From Abyssibius alkaniclasticus (lineage in GTDB: Bacteria > Pseudomonadota > Alphaproteobacteria > Rhodobacterales > Rhodobacteraceae), in the NCBI RefSeq assembly GCF_020447305.1, contig NZ_CP095732.1, forward strand, positions 2,016,501-2,080,500: a stretch of 64,000 nt of DNA. The letters are read 5' to 3'. Shown here in pieces: positions 44,736-50,865 of the stretch. Made by a program: the position numbers and the translations under genes. Position 1 is the first letter of the stretch. Each line of letters opens with the position of its first letter. The notes beneath the pieces were generated by a model. That model was not told where the DNA came from. It saw nothing but the letters and a program-made list of their open reading frames with translations, and made no database searches.

Positions 44736-45248
44736 GGAATTTTTCCGGTGTACATCGCAGGGCCTTACACATTTCGAGAATGAGGCTACAAATTGGATAT
44801 GCTCGGGAGAGGCGCGTGCGGGACGGCACAAACGGTTTCGAGATGGATTTCGAGGTGGACCCCAGAGTCCGAACCGGAATCCGGATCGGAGCCAAGGCGG
44901 TTCGAAAGACGAGAGGCAGGCGGTTGACGGGGTACGAGGGTGGCGACGGTTTTTCGGAGCAAGCGATGACCGAACGGAACTGAGAGAAAACCCTAACCCA
45001 TTGTTTTCCGGTTCCTTTCCGGCCGAAAACGTATGCTGGCGGGCGAAGCGCGCAATATCGCCAGCGACAGGGCCGGTTTTTTGGGAAGCCACCCCAGCGG
45101 GCATCCACCCGCGTCCTGCTGAAAACCAAAACAAAACAAGCTCTTGGAACCGGACACGTCCGGTGGCCGCTGGACCCTTGCGGAGTCCAAGCTGGCTGCC
45201 GGTGTCCGGATTCCAGGGGATCCACCCCATTGAGGCGATCTGACCAGC
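44736..45248. other. Noncoding gap between replication and methyltransferase genes, rich in hairpins
   Basis: 513 bases in which I see no convincing gene. A minus-strand open frame crosses it (44638-45285), but it is rich in Arg/Pro/Cys and lacks family features, so I treat it as high-GC chance. The gap holds a small hairpin at about 45003-45030 (GTTTTC and GAAAAC arms) and a long imperfect hairpin at 45145-45215, so it probably acts as DNA or RNA rather than protein. Confidence 0.5.
45145..45215. other. Long imperfect hairpin, candidate structured RNA or regulatory element
   Basis: One stem of about 28 base pairs folds from end to end: TGGAA (45145-45149) pairs with 45211-45215; CCGGACAC (45150-45157) with 45202-45209; CGGTGGCC (45161-45168) with 45194-45201 (two G-T pairs); GCT (45169-45171) with 45190-45192; and GGAC (45172-45175) with 45185-45188. 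A 9-nt loop CCTTGCGGA lies at the tip. The unpaired bases are single-nt bulges and one 3-nt bulge. It ends 33 bp before the methyltransferase start; either strand can fold. Confidence 0.65.
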
Positions 45249-46502
45249 ATGACCCTAAGCTTTGCCCCGGACGCGATCGAGACATGGCCGCTGGCCAAGC
45301 TCCAGCCTTACGCGAACAACGCGAAAACGCATGGCGCGGATCAGGTCGCCAAGATCGCCGCCAGCATGGCGGAGTTCGGCTGGACCGTTCCCTGCCTGGT
45401 TGCCGACGACGGCGAATTGATCGCGGGTCACGGCCGTGTGCTGGCTGCCACGCAGCTTGGGCTGACCGAGGCGCCTGTAATCGCTCTGGGCCATCTGACC
45501 GACGCGCAACGCCGGGCCTATCGCATCGCTGACAACAAGCTGACGGAACTCGGTACTTGGGATGAGGCGCTTCTTTCGGCCGAACTGAACGACCTGCTGG
45601 CCGAGGACTACGATCTGTCGCTTATCGGTTTCGATGACGCTGAACTCGAGGCGCTGTTGGCCGGAGATGTCGATCCTGAGGCCGCGTCCCGAGAGGGCGA
45701 GGATGATGTTCCGGAGGCGCCCGAGACCCCGATCAGCCGCCCTGGCGATCTCTGGCTGCTTGGCAAGCATCGGTTGCTGTGCGGCGACGCGACCGTTGCA
45801 ACCGACGTGGAACGTCTGCTCGGTGATGTGCAGCCGCTTCTGATGGTGACCGATCCGCCCTATGGCGTCGAATACGATCCCGGCTGGCGCAACAAGGCGG
45901 GGGCTGCAGCCACCAAGCGCACCGGCAAGGTGCTGAATGACGACCGCGCTGACTGGCGCGCGGCCTGGGCGCTGTTTCCGGGTGATGTGGCCTATGTCTG
46001 GCACGGCGCGTTGCATGCGACGACCGTCGCGGAAAGCCTCGAGGCCTCAGGCTTCAACATCCGATCCCAGATCATCTGGGCAAAGGATCGACTGGTGCTC
46101 AGCCGCGGCGACTATCACTGGCAGCATGAGCCGTGCCTCTATGCCGTGAAGAGAACCGGTAAGGGCCATTGGGCTGGCGACCGCAAACAGACAACGCTGT
46201 GGCAGATCGCCAACAAGGATCAGGATGCTGAAACCGTCCACGGGACCCAGAAGCCCGTCGAATGCATGCGCCGGCCAATCCTGAATAACTCGAGCCCCGG
46301 CCAAGCGGTCTACGAGCCCTTCATGGGGTCGGGCACGACTCTGATTGCGGCGGAGACGACCGGCCGAGTCTGCTACGGGATCGAACTCAATCCGGCTTAT
46401 GTCGATGTCGCTGTGGAGCGATGGCAGCAGTTCACGGGCAAGGACGCCGTTCTCTTTGGCTCCGATGAGACGTTCAACGAAATCAAGATCAAAGACGATT
46501 GA
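45249..46502 (+). CDS. ParB-like domain fused to a DNA methyltransferase (beta class)
   Basis: 417 residues. Residues 1-105 resemble the ParB/Srx N-terminal fold (AKLQPYANNAKTHGADQVAK, GELIAGHGRVLAATQLG). A methyltransferase follows: DPPYGVEYDPGW near 200 and FMGSGTTLIAAETTGR near 357. The order DPPY before FxGxG marks an N6-adenine or N4-cytosine amino-methyltransferase. Such fusions are common in prophages and protect phage DNA from host restriction enzymes. No cognate nuclease gene is adjacent, so it is an orphan. The next gene is a cytosine-C5 methyltransferase. Confidence 0.93.
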   Translation: MTLSFAPDAIETWPLAKLQPYANNAKTHGADQVAKIAASMAEFGWTVPCLVADDGELIAGHGRVLAATQLGLTEAPVIALGHLTDAQRRAYRIADNKLTELGTWDEALLSAELNDLLAEDYDLSLIGFDDAELEALLAGDVDPEAASREGEDDVPEAPETPISRPGDLWLLGKHRLLCGDATVATDVERLLGDVQPLLMVTDPPYGVEYDPGWRNKAGAAATKRTGKVLNDDRADWRAAWALFPGDVAYVWHGALHATTVAESLEASGFNIRSQIIWAKDRLVLSRGDYHWQHEPCLYAVKRTGKGHWAGDRKQTTLWQIANKDQDAETVHGTQKPVECMRRPILNNSSPGQAVYEPFMGSGTTLIAAETTGRVCYGIELNPAYVDVAVERWQQFTGKDAVLFGSDETFNEIKIKDD

Positions 46503-47700
46503 GGCATGCATGACCTGGCTCTATTTTCCTCCGGGCGCACTTCCGGAACCGAAGACGCATGCCTGTTCGGCCTCTCCCTTTGTTCTGGCGCAGGCGGCAT
46601 TGACCTTGGGCTTACCATCGCCATCCCCGGATATCGAACTGTGGGCCATGTCGAACGGGAAACCTACGCTGCAGCCACTCTCGTGGCGCGGATGGAAGAC
46701 GCGACCTTGGATTGCACGCCTGTCTGGGACGATGTTGCCAGTTTCGATGGCCGCCCGTGGCGCGACGCTGTGGACATCGTCACTGCGGGCTATCCGTGCC
46801 AGCCGTTCTCCGTCGCAGGCAAACGGCGCGGCACCGAGGATCCGCGCCACCTCTGGCCGCATGTCGCACGAATCATCGGCGAGGTCGAACCGCCTTTCAT
46901 CTTCCTCGAAAATGTCGCCCATCATCTCCGCCTCGGTTTCCCCGAAGTCGCCCGCGGATTGGTCGGCATGGGCTACAAGCTTGCGGCAGGCCTCTTTACG
47001 GCGGCGGAAGTCGGTGCGCCCCACAAACGGGAGCGCCTGTTCATCCTCGCCATTCGCGAAGATGACGAACTGGCCGACCCCGCGCGCTTGCTCTGGGATC
47101 CGCTCGAGTGGCGGGAACCGAACGGAAATTCTGCGAATGTGGCCGACGCCGAGGGCAAGTGCGAACGAGAACCGGCAGACGAAACCAACGCCCTCGCAAG
47201 AAGCAGGCAAGCATGGGATGAACCTGGCAACGAGCGCCGCGCTGTGGCCGACGCCGCAAACCGACAGCTTTCGGAGCCGGGGCGGAGACCGGAAGCACGA
47301 GAAGGGTCTGGACGGGATGGCGCGGGACTGGCCGACGCCGATGGCGAACGATGGCTGCAAACCGAGTGCTGGCAACCGCAAGACGGCGGACCTGACTCAT
47401 GCCAGCCGCATGTGGATGACGCCGACGGCGCGGGATCACAAGGACGGTGCGACCACATTGGCGAACACACCGGTGAACGGCCTGCTTGGCCGCCAGGTCC
47501 TGGCGACGTCGACGGCTGGGAGCGATACCTCCGAGCCGCGCCGGACCTTGAACCCGCTGTTCGTCGAGGCGCTGATGGGCTGGCCCACCGGGTGGACAGG
47601 CTGCGCCTCTGTGGCAACGGCGTGGTCCCCTTGGTTGCAGCGCATGCGCTGCGTACTCTCGCGGCTGAATTGCTGGCCGATGGATGAGGTGGCGGGATGA
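46345..47700 (+). other. Same-strand overlapping open frame with WPTP repeats, possible overprinted gene
   Basis: A 451-codon frame, open across the whole cytosine methyltransferase gene in another phase. Its last third reads like a protein: WPTP or WMTP occurs near MWPTPRASANEN, LWPTPQTDSFRS, DWPTPMANDG and MWMTPTARDHKDG, followed by LNPLFVEALMGWPTGWTG and SPWLQRMRCVLSRL. The same bases in the methyltransferase frame encode ADA repeats. Its stop overlaps the start of the next gene (ATGA), as for coupled genes. I recall similar WPTP-repeat proteins annotated in phages. Whether it is translated is not known; the initiation codon is not defined. Confidence 0.3.
46506..47687 (+). CDS. DNA cytosine-C5 methyltransferase
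   Basis: 393 residues. Motif I LSLCSGAGGIDLGL, catalytic motif IV GYPCQPFSVAGKRRG (Cys of PCQ), motif VI FIFLENVAHH, motif VIII around APHKRERLFILA, and motif X LRLCGNGVVPLVAAHALR are in the normal order. A low-complexity target-recognition region rich in ADA/EP repeats (ANVADAEGKCEREPADETNA onward) separates VIII and X. It modifies phage DNA to evade restriction. It lies 3 bp after the ParB-fused methyltransferase. A second open frame runs through the same DNA on this strand. Confidence 0.92.
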   Translation: MHDLALFSSGRTSGTEDACLFGLSLCSGAGGIDLGLTIAIPGYRTVGHVERETYAAATLVARMEDATLDCTPVWDDVASFDGRPWRDAVDIVTAGYPCQPFSVAGKRRGTEDPRHLWPHVARIIGEVEPPFIFLENVAHHLRLGFPEVARGLVGMGYKLAAGLFTAAEVGAPHKRERLFILAIREDDELADPARLLWDPLEWREPNGNSANVADAEGKCEREPADETNALARSRQAWDEPGNERRAVADAANRQLSEPGRRPEAREGSGRDGAGLADADGERWLQTECWQPQDGGPDSCQPHVDDADGAGSQGRCDHIGEHTGERPAWPPGPGDVDGWERYLRAAPDLEPAVRRGADGLAHRVDRLRLCGNGVVPLVAAHALRTLAAELLADG

Positions 47701-47939
47701 AACAGTCGCGCGCCATGTCGCTGGCCGAGGCCGTCGCCAACGTTGTGGTTGGTTACGGCGTCGCGGTCGCCTCGCAGATCCTGATCTTCCCGATCTTCGG
47801 GCTGCACACGACGTTGGCGGAGAACCTGAAAATAGGAGCGATTTTCACGGTGGTGAGCATCGCCCGTTCCTTCGCCTTACGTCGGGTGTTCGAGGCGATC
47901 CGGATGCGGAGAAAGAAACCAGCAGACGAGGTCGTATAA
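47697..47939 (+). CDS. DUF7220-like small membrane protein
   Basis: 80 residues. Two hydrophobic helices (AEAVANVVVGYGVAVASQIL and LKIGAIFTVVSIARSFAL) and a basic tail RRVFEAIRMRRKKP fit DUF7220, found beside phage methyltransferase genes. It begins at ATG 47697, ten bases after the methyltransferase stop and overlapping the stop of the alternate frame. Function unknown; an envelope role (for example superinfection exclusion) would be a guess. Confidence 0.75.
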   Translation: MKQSRAMSLAEAVANVVVGYGVAVASQILIFPIFGLHTTLAENLKIGAIFTVVSIARSFALRRVFEAIRMRRKKPADEVV

Positions 47940-48145
47940 TCGGGATGACGAAAGCGGTCTCAGAATTTCCGCGCCATGCAGTGCGAATACCGACCTTGGT
48001 CGTTTCGTGACAATCTTTATTCAAGGCTCTGGGAAACCTTTATGTCGCAACGCAATTGGCAGATAGTGCTTTTTACGGCATTTGACATCGTTTGGACGGA
48101 TTTAAAGGTGCCGAAGCCGTAGTTGCAACAAAGGTCGGATCGACA

Positions 48146-48961
48146 ATGTCCCATATTTTCACGTCGCTTCGTCATCCTCAAGAGAAGCTTTTGGAGGCCG
48201 AACACTTCTTGGCTCGGTTGGCGAAGTCGGACGGACTTGAGTTCCAGTTCGAACTAAACGCCTTCTTGTCGGCTAGTCGGAGCGTTTCCTTCGTGCTTCA
48301 GAAGGCGATGGCTAGCGTTACCGGATTCTCGGACTGGTACGCGGAGAAGCAGGCAGCGATGAAGATAGACGCAGCGATGCGCTACTTTCTAGAGCTCCGG
48401 AACGTTTCGCAAAAGCAGGGACCGGTTTCCTTCGTGGGTGGCTCTCTGCCCGGTGGTGGCTGGACCTACCGCTTCGTCGGACATCCGCATGATGTTCCAC
48501 CCGATCTGACAGGTGTTGATATCAGCGCAAGTTGTGCTGCGCACTTGGCCAAGCTGGGTCAATTGCTTCTCGATTGTAGTCGGGCGTTTCCTTATCAGAG
48601 TTGCCCCGCCCGAGCTTTCTCAGAAGAGGGCATGACGGCACTTGGCTTTGGCTGGGAGGACGTCGAGGCAGCCCTTGGCCTTCCCATCGGCTATACAGAA
48701 GTGAGCGGTATCCCGGCGGGCGAAAGATTCCGTATTCTGTCTCGTGAAGTCGAACCTCTTGATATTGAGTCAATCGAGAGGATAGCGTCCGGCGACATCC
48801 GCGCTGGTGGAGTTCCGCTTGAGTTCCCCGTTTCGAGTGGGTCAAATCTGGTAGACGATGTTGCCTCCATGATGGGCCGCGGTCAGGGAGATGGGGGGCA
48901 GCCCCGTGACGCATTCCTTAGGGCCGTCATGCGACGTATTGACGATCTTGAGCGCTCTTAG
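48146..48961 (+). CDS. Hypothetical protein with HEPN-like helical start (moron candidate)
   Basis: About 271 residues from ATG 48146. EKLLEAEHFLARLAKSDGLE, FQFELNAFLSASRSVSFVLQ and IDAAMRYFLELRNVSQKQGP follow the helix order of HEPN-like proteins (FxYELSAFLSAARSV... LRNxxxH), but the usual RNxxxxH has Gln/Lys where His is expected, so nuclease activity is doubtful. The rest (LDIESIERIASGDIRAGG) is unassigned. GC is lower than in the phage core, and the gene stands alone before a terminator, as expected of acquired cargo. Confidence 0.6.
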   Translation: MSHIFTSLRHPQEKLLEAEHFLARLAKSDGLEFQFELNAFLSASRSVSFVLQKAMASVTGFSDWYAEKQAAMKIDAAMRYFLELRNVSQKQGPVSFVGGSLPGGGWTYRFVGHPHDVPPDLTGVDISASCAAHLAKLGQLLLDCSRAFPYQSCPARAFSEEGMTALGFGWEDVEAALGLPIGYTEVSGIPAGERFRILSREVEPLDIESIERIASGDIRAGGVPLEFPVSSGSNLVDDVASMMGRGQGDGGQPRDAFLRAVMRRIDDLERS

Positions 48962-49003
48962 CACCGAGATTCCTACACATCGCGATCCACCTTGGGATTA
49001 ACG

Positions 49004-49027
49004 GCCGCCGTCCCGAAGGACGGCGGC
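49004..49027. terminator. Perfect hairpin between convergent genes
   Basis: GCCGCCGTCC pairs perfectly with GGACGGCGGC through the tetraloop CGAA (49004-49013 and 49018-49027). It lies 43 bases past the HEPN-like gene stop and 24 bases past the stop of the minus-strand DUF3489 gene. It should terminate both transcripts; on the plus strand it is followed by a T-containing stretch (TTGGCATTTAT). Confidence 0.75.
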
Positions 49028-49050
49028 TTGGCATTTATAAGGTTGGTCCT

Positions 49051-49596
49051 TCAGACTGCCGGTAGCTTATAGACCCGTCCGCGCCCCTCGACCTTCTCTG
49101 AGGTCACCTCGAGGCCAAGCTTCTTGTTCAGCGCACCGGACATCGCGCCGCGCACCGTGTGCGACTGCCAGTTCGTCGCGGTCATGATCTCCTCAATGGT
49201 CGCACCGTCCGGCGCGCGCAGCATGACGATCAGCGCGGCCTGCTTGGTGCCCTCGCGCGGCATGCGCGCCTTGGGCGCAGCTTCAGTCTCGGTCGGCGCG
49301 TCCGTCGCGCCCGCAGGCGCGGTGTTCGCGTCTTCGGGCTCGATGCCGATAGCGGCGAGGCCTGCGTCGGTGGCGACCAGCGTGACGCCGTGGCCGTCGC
49401 CGGTCTCGCGCCAGACGGACTCGCCCTTGCGCATGTCGGCTTCGACCTCTTCGAGGAAGCCCTTGGTGAGCATGGCGCTGACCACCTTGGCGGCAGCCCC
49501 GCCGCGCAGGCTGTCGGGCAGCGGCAATGCAATGCGGTCCGCGTTCTGGGCTGCGCGGGTCAGGATGATCGTCTGGGTATCGGAAAGTTTGGTCAT
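49051..49596 (-). CDS. DUF3489 protein
   Basis: 181 residues. LSDTQTIILTRAAQNADRIA, a charged middle, and the end REGTKQAALIVMLRAPDGAT, IEEIMTATNWQSHTVRGAMS match DUF3489; the last block is a helix-turn-helix. A Pro/Ala/Glu-rich linker is at about 88-115. Its relatives are common in prophages, where they probably regulate transcription. It is in reverse orientation to the surrounding phage genes, downstream of three small hairpins. Confidence 0.85.
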   Translation of the reverse strand: MTKLSDTQTIILTRAAQNADRIALPLPDSLRGGAAAKVVSAMLTKGFLEEVEADMRKGESVWRETGDGHGVTLVATDAGLAAIGIEPEDANTAPAGATDAPTETEAAPKARMPREGTKQAALIVMLRAPDGATIEEIMTATNWQSHTVRGAMSGALNKKLGLEVTSEKVEGRGRVYKLPAV

Positions 49597-49615
49597 GGGG
49601 TCGGCTCCGTGTTCG

Positions 49616-49689
49616 GACCGCGACCGTCGCGGTCTCCTACGACCCCAAGCCGCGCATCGGCGCGGCTGGAGCTCGGGCGTCGGCCCGAG
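49616..49689. repeat. Array of three perfect hairpins upstream of the DUF3489 gene
   Basis: Three stem-loops lie in a row with no mismatches: GACCGCGA/TCGCGGTC with loop CCG (49616-49634), AGCCGCGC/GCGCGGCT with loop ATCG (49648-49667), and CTCGGGC/GCCCGAG with loop GTCG (49672-49689). They fill the short gap between the 49691-49909 and DUF3489 genes (both minus strand). They may be leader or attenuator structures, or DNA sites bound by a phage protein. The separation of stems (13 and 4 nt) is irregular. Confidence 0.7.
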
Positions 49690-49690
49690 G

Positions 49691-49909
49691 TCAGATCAGG
49701 CCGAGGTCTCGCAGCAGCGCTGCGGCGTCGGGCAGTCGGTCGGTGGCGACGTCGATTGCGATTGTCATGCTGTCGGCGGTGAGGCGCGCCCGAACGTTGG
49801 CTTCCTCGCGGAGCGATGCTTCGATCTCGTCGAGGATCGCCGGTATGCGGCTCGTGTCCCAATGCTCGTTGAGGCCGCGAATGGCGATGCGAATGGTGCT
49901 GGTTTCCAT
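49691..49909 (-). CDS. Hypothetical small phage protein
   Basis: 72 residues from ATG 49909 (AGGAG 9 bases upstream). STIRIAIRGLNEHWDTSRIP, AILDEIEASLREEANVRARL and MTIAIDVATDRLPDAAALLR give an alpha/beta pattern with no named family. A GTG at 49927 overlaps the preceding stop and may be an alternative. It is one of three minus-strand small genes before the terminase operon. Confidence 0.55.
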   Translation of the reverse strand: METSTIRIAIRGLNEHWDTSRIPAILDEIEASLREEANVRARLTADSMTIAIDVATDRLPDAAALLRDLGLI

Positions 49910-49923
49910 GGCGTTGGCTCCTG

Positions 49924-50193
49924 TCACTCGGCGTGCTCGCCTTCGCTGAAGGCACTGTCGGCAATGCGCTTCAGGAGGCTTGCGTAATGCTCAAGGGTGC
50001 CGACGTGGCCCCAGTTGATCTCGTCGGGGTGGGCGTTGAAATGCCCGTCGCTGAGGCTTGCCAAGCGGGTGAGCATCTCATCGATCTCGGCTTTCTTGCC
50101 GATGAATGCATTGAGCGCTGCCTCCTTGTTCCGCGCAGCCTTTTCTGCGCGCAGCTGGTGGCGGGGCGTTGTCCGTGGATTCAGGCGGGTCAT
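49924..50193 (-). CDS. Hypothetical small phage protein
   Basis: 89 residues with GGAG upstream of ATG 50193. A basic start (TRLNPRTTPRHQLRAEKAAR) is followed by a helical body (NKEAALNAFIGKKAEIDEML, WGHVGTLEHYASLLKRIADS). I know this pattern only as a conserved protein of alphaproteobacterial prophages. Its stop overlaps the alternative GTG start of the next gene. Function unknown. Confidence 0.6.
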   Translation of the reverse strand: MTRLNPRTTPRHQLRAEKAARNKEAALNAFIGKKAEIDEMLTRLASLSDGHFNAHPDEINWGHVGTLEHYASLLKRIADSAFSEGEHAE

Positions 50194-50304
50194 CGTGGTG
50201 GCTCCGTGGTGAGTTGCATCGTTTTCGTAGGATCACGTTCGCTCTGCTTCGGAGGCTTATCAACTACATAAGAACATGATTTTGAATGATAATCGGAGCG
50301 CGTA
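50194..50304. promoter_or_regulatory. Divergent promoter region before the terminase operon
   Basis: 111 bases between the minus-strand small genes and the terminase small subunit. It includes an AT-rich segment (CATAAGAACATGATTTTGAA near 50260). Late phage transcription of the packaging and structural genes should start here. No consensus -35/-10 pair is certain by eye; the candidate sigma-like factor encoded at 34389-35111 could recognise it, which is a guess. Confidence 0.4.
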
Positions 50305-50865
50305 ATGGAGGGTCTGAGCGAGCGCCAATACGCCGCCCGCGTCGGCCTTTCACGCGGCGCAATCCAGAAGGCCAAGGCGACGGGACGGCTGGTGCTGCAC
50401 GGCGATGGCAGCATTGACGCGGTGGCCAGCGATGCCCTGCGCGCTGAGGCGACCGATCCGTCCAAGACACGGAAAGCACCGCAGCCAAAGCTCAAACCCG
50501 TCCCGGAGGCGGCGGTATCCGCCGTAGGCGAAACGCTGCGCGAACAGGGAATGGCGGCCCCGCACGTCGGCAGCGGCACCACGTTCCTGCAGGCCAAGAC
50601 GGCGAACGAAGTGCTGAAGGCGCAGGAACGCCGCCTTCGGCTGCAAAAGCTGAAAGGCGAGTTGATCGATCGGGCCCGTGCATTGTCGCTGGTCTTCCGG
50701 CTGGCGCGGCAGGAGCGCGATACCTGGGTCAACTGGCCGTCGCGCGCTGCGGCGTTGATGGCGGCCGATCTGGGGGTGGAAACCGCCGCTATGCAGAAGG
50801 TTCTGGAGAAACATGTCCGTGCCCAGCTCGACGAGCTTGCCGAGATCAAACCCGATCTCCGGTGA
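50305..50865 (+). CDS. Phage terminase small subunit
   Basis: 186 residues. A helix-turn-helix (SERQYAARVGLSRGAIQKAK) is followed by a Pro-rich linker (APQPKLKPVPEAAVSA) and a helical domain (ANEVLKAQERRLRLQKLKGE, ARALSLVFRLARQERDTWVN) that in related proteins forms the oligomer. It recognises the packaging site on the phage DNA and hands it to the large subunit. The last part overlaps the start of the large-subunit gene by 53 bases. Confidence 0.85.
   Translation: MEGLSERQYAARVGLSRGAIQKAKATGRLVLHGDGSIDAVASDALRAEATDPSKTRKAPQPKLKPVPEAAVSAVGETLREQGMAAPHVGSGTTFLQAKTANEVLKAQERRLRLQKLKGELIDRARALSLVFRLARQERDTWVNWPSRAAALMAADLGVETAAMQKVLEKHVRAQLDELAEIKPDLR

Noticed and set aside
45145-45215. Retron ncRNA or diversity-generating element as explanation for the long hairpin
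   Set aside because: No reverse transcriptase gene is present anywhere in the window, and no template/variable repeat pair was seen.
44638-45285. 215-codon minus-strand open frame over the methyltransferase-upstream gap
   Set aside because: Arg/Pro/Cys-rich without domain features, and it overlaps the DUF6362 gene and the hairpin; treated as chance in a high-GC gap.
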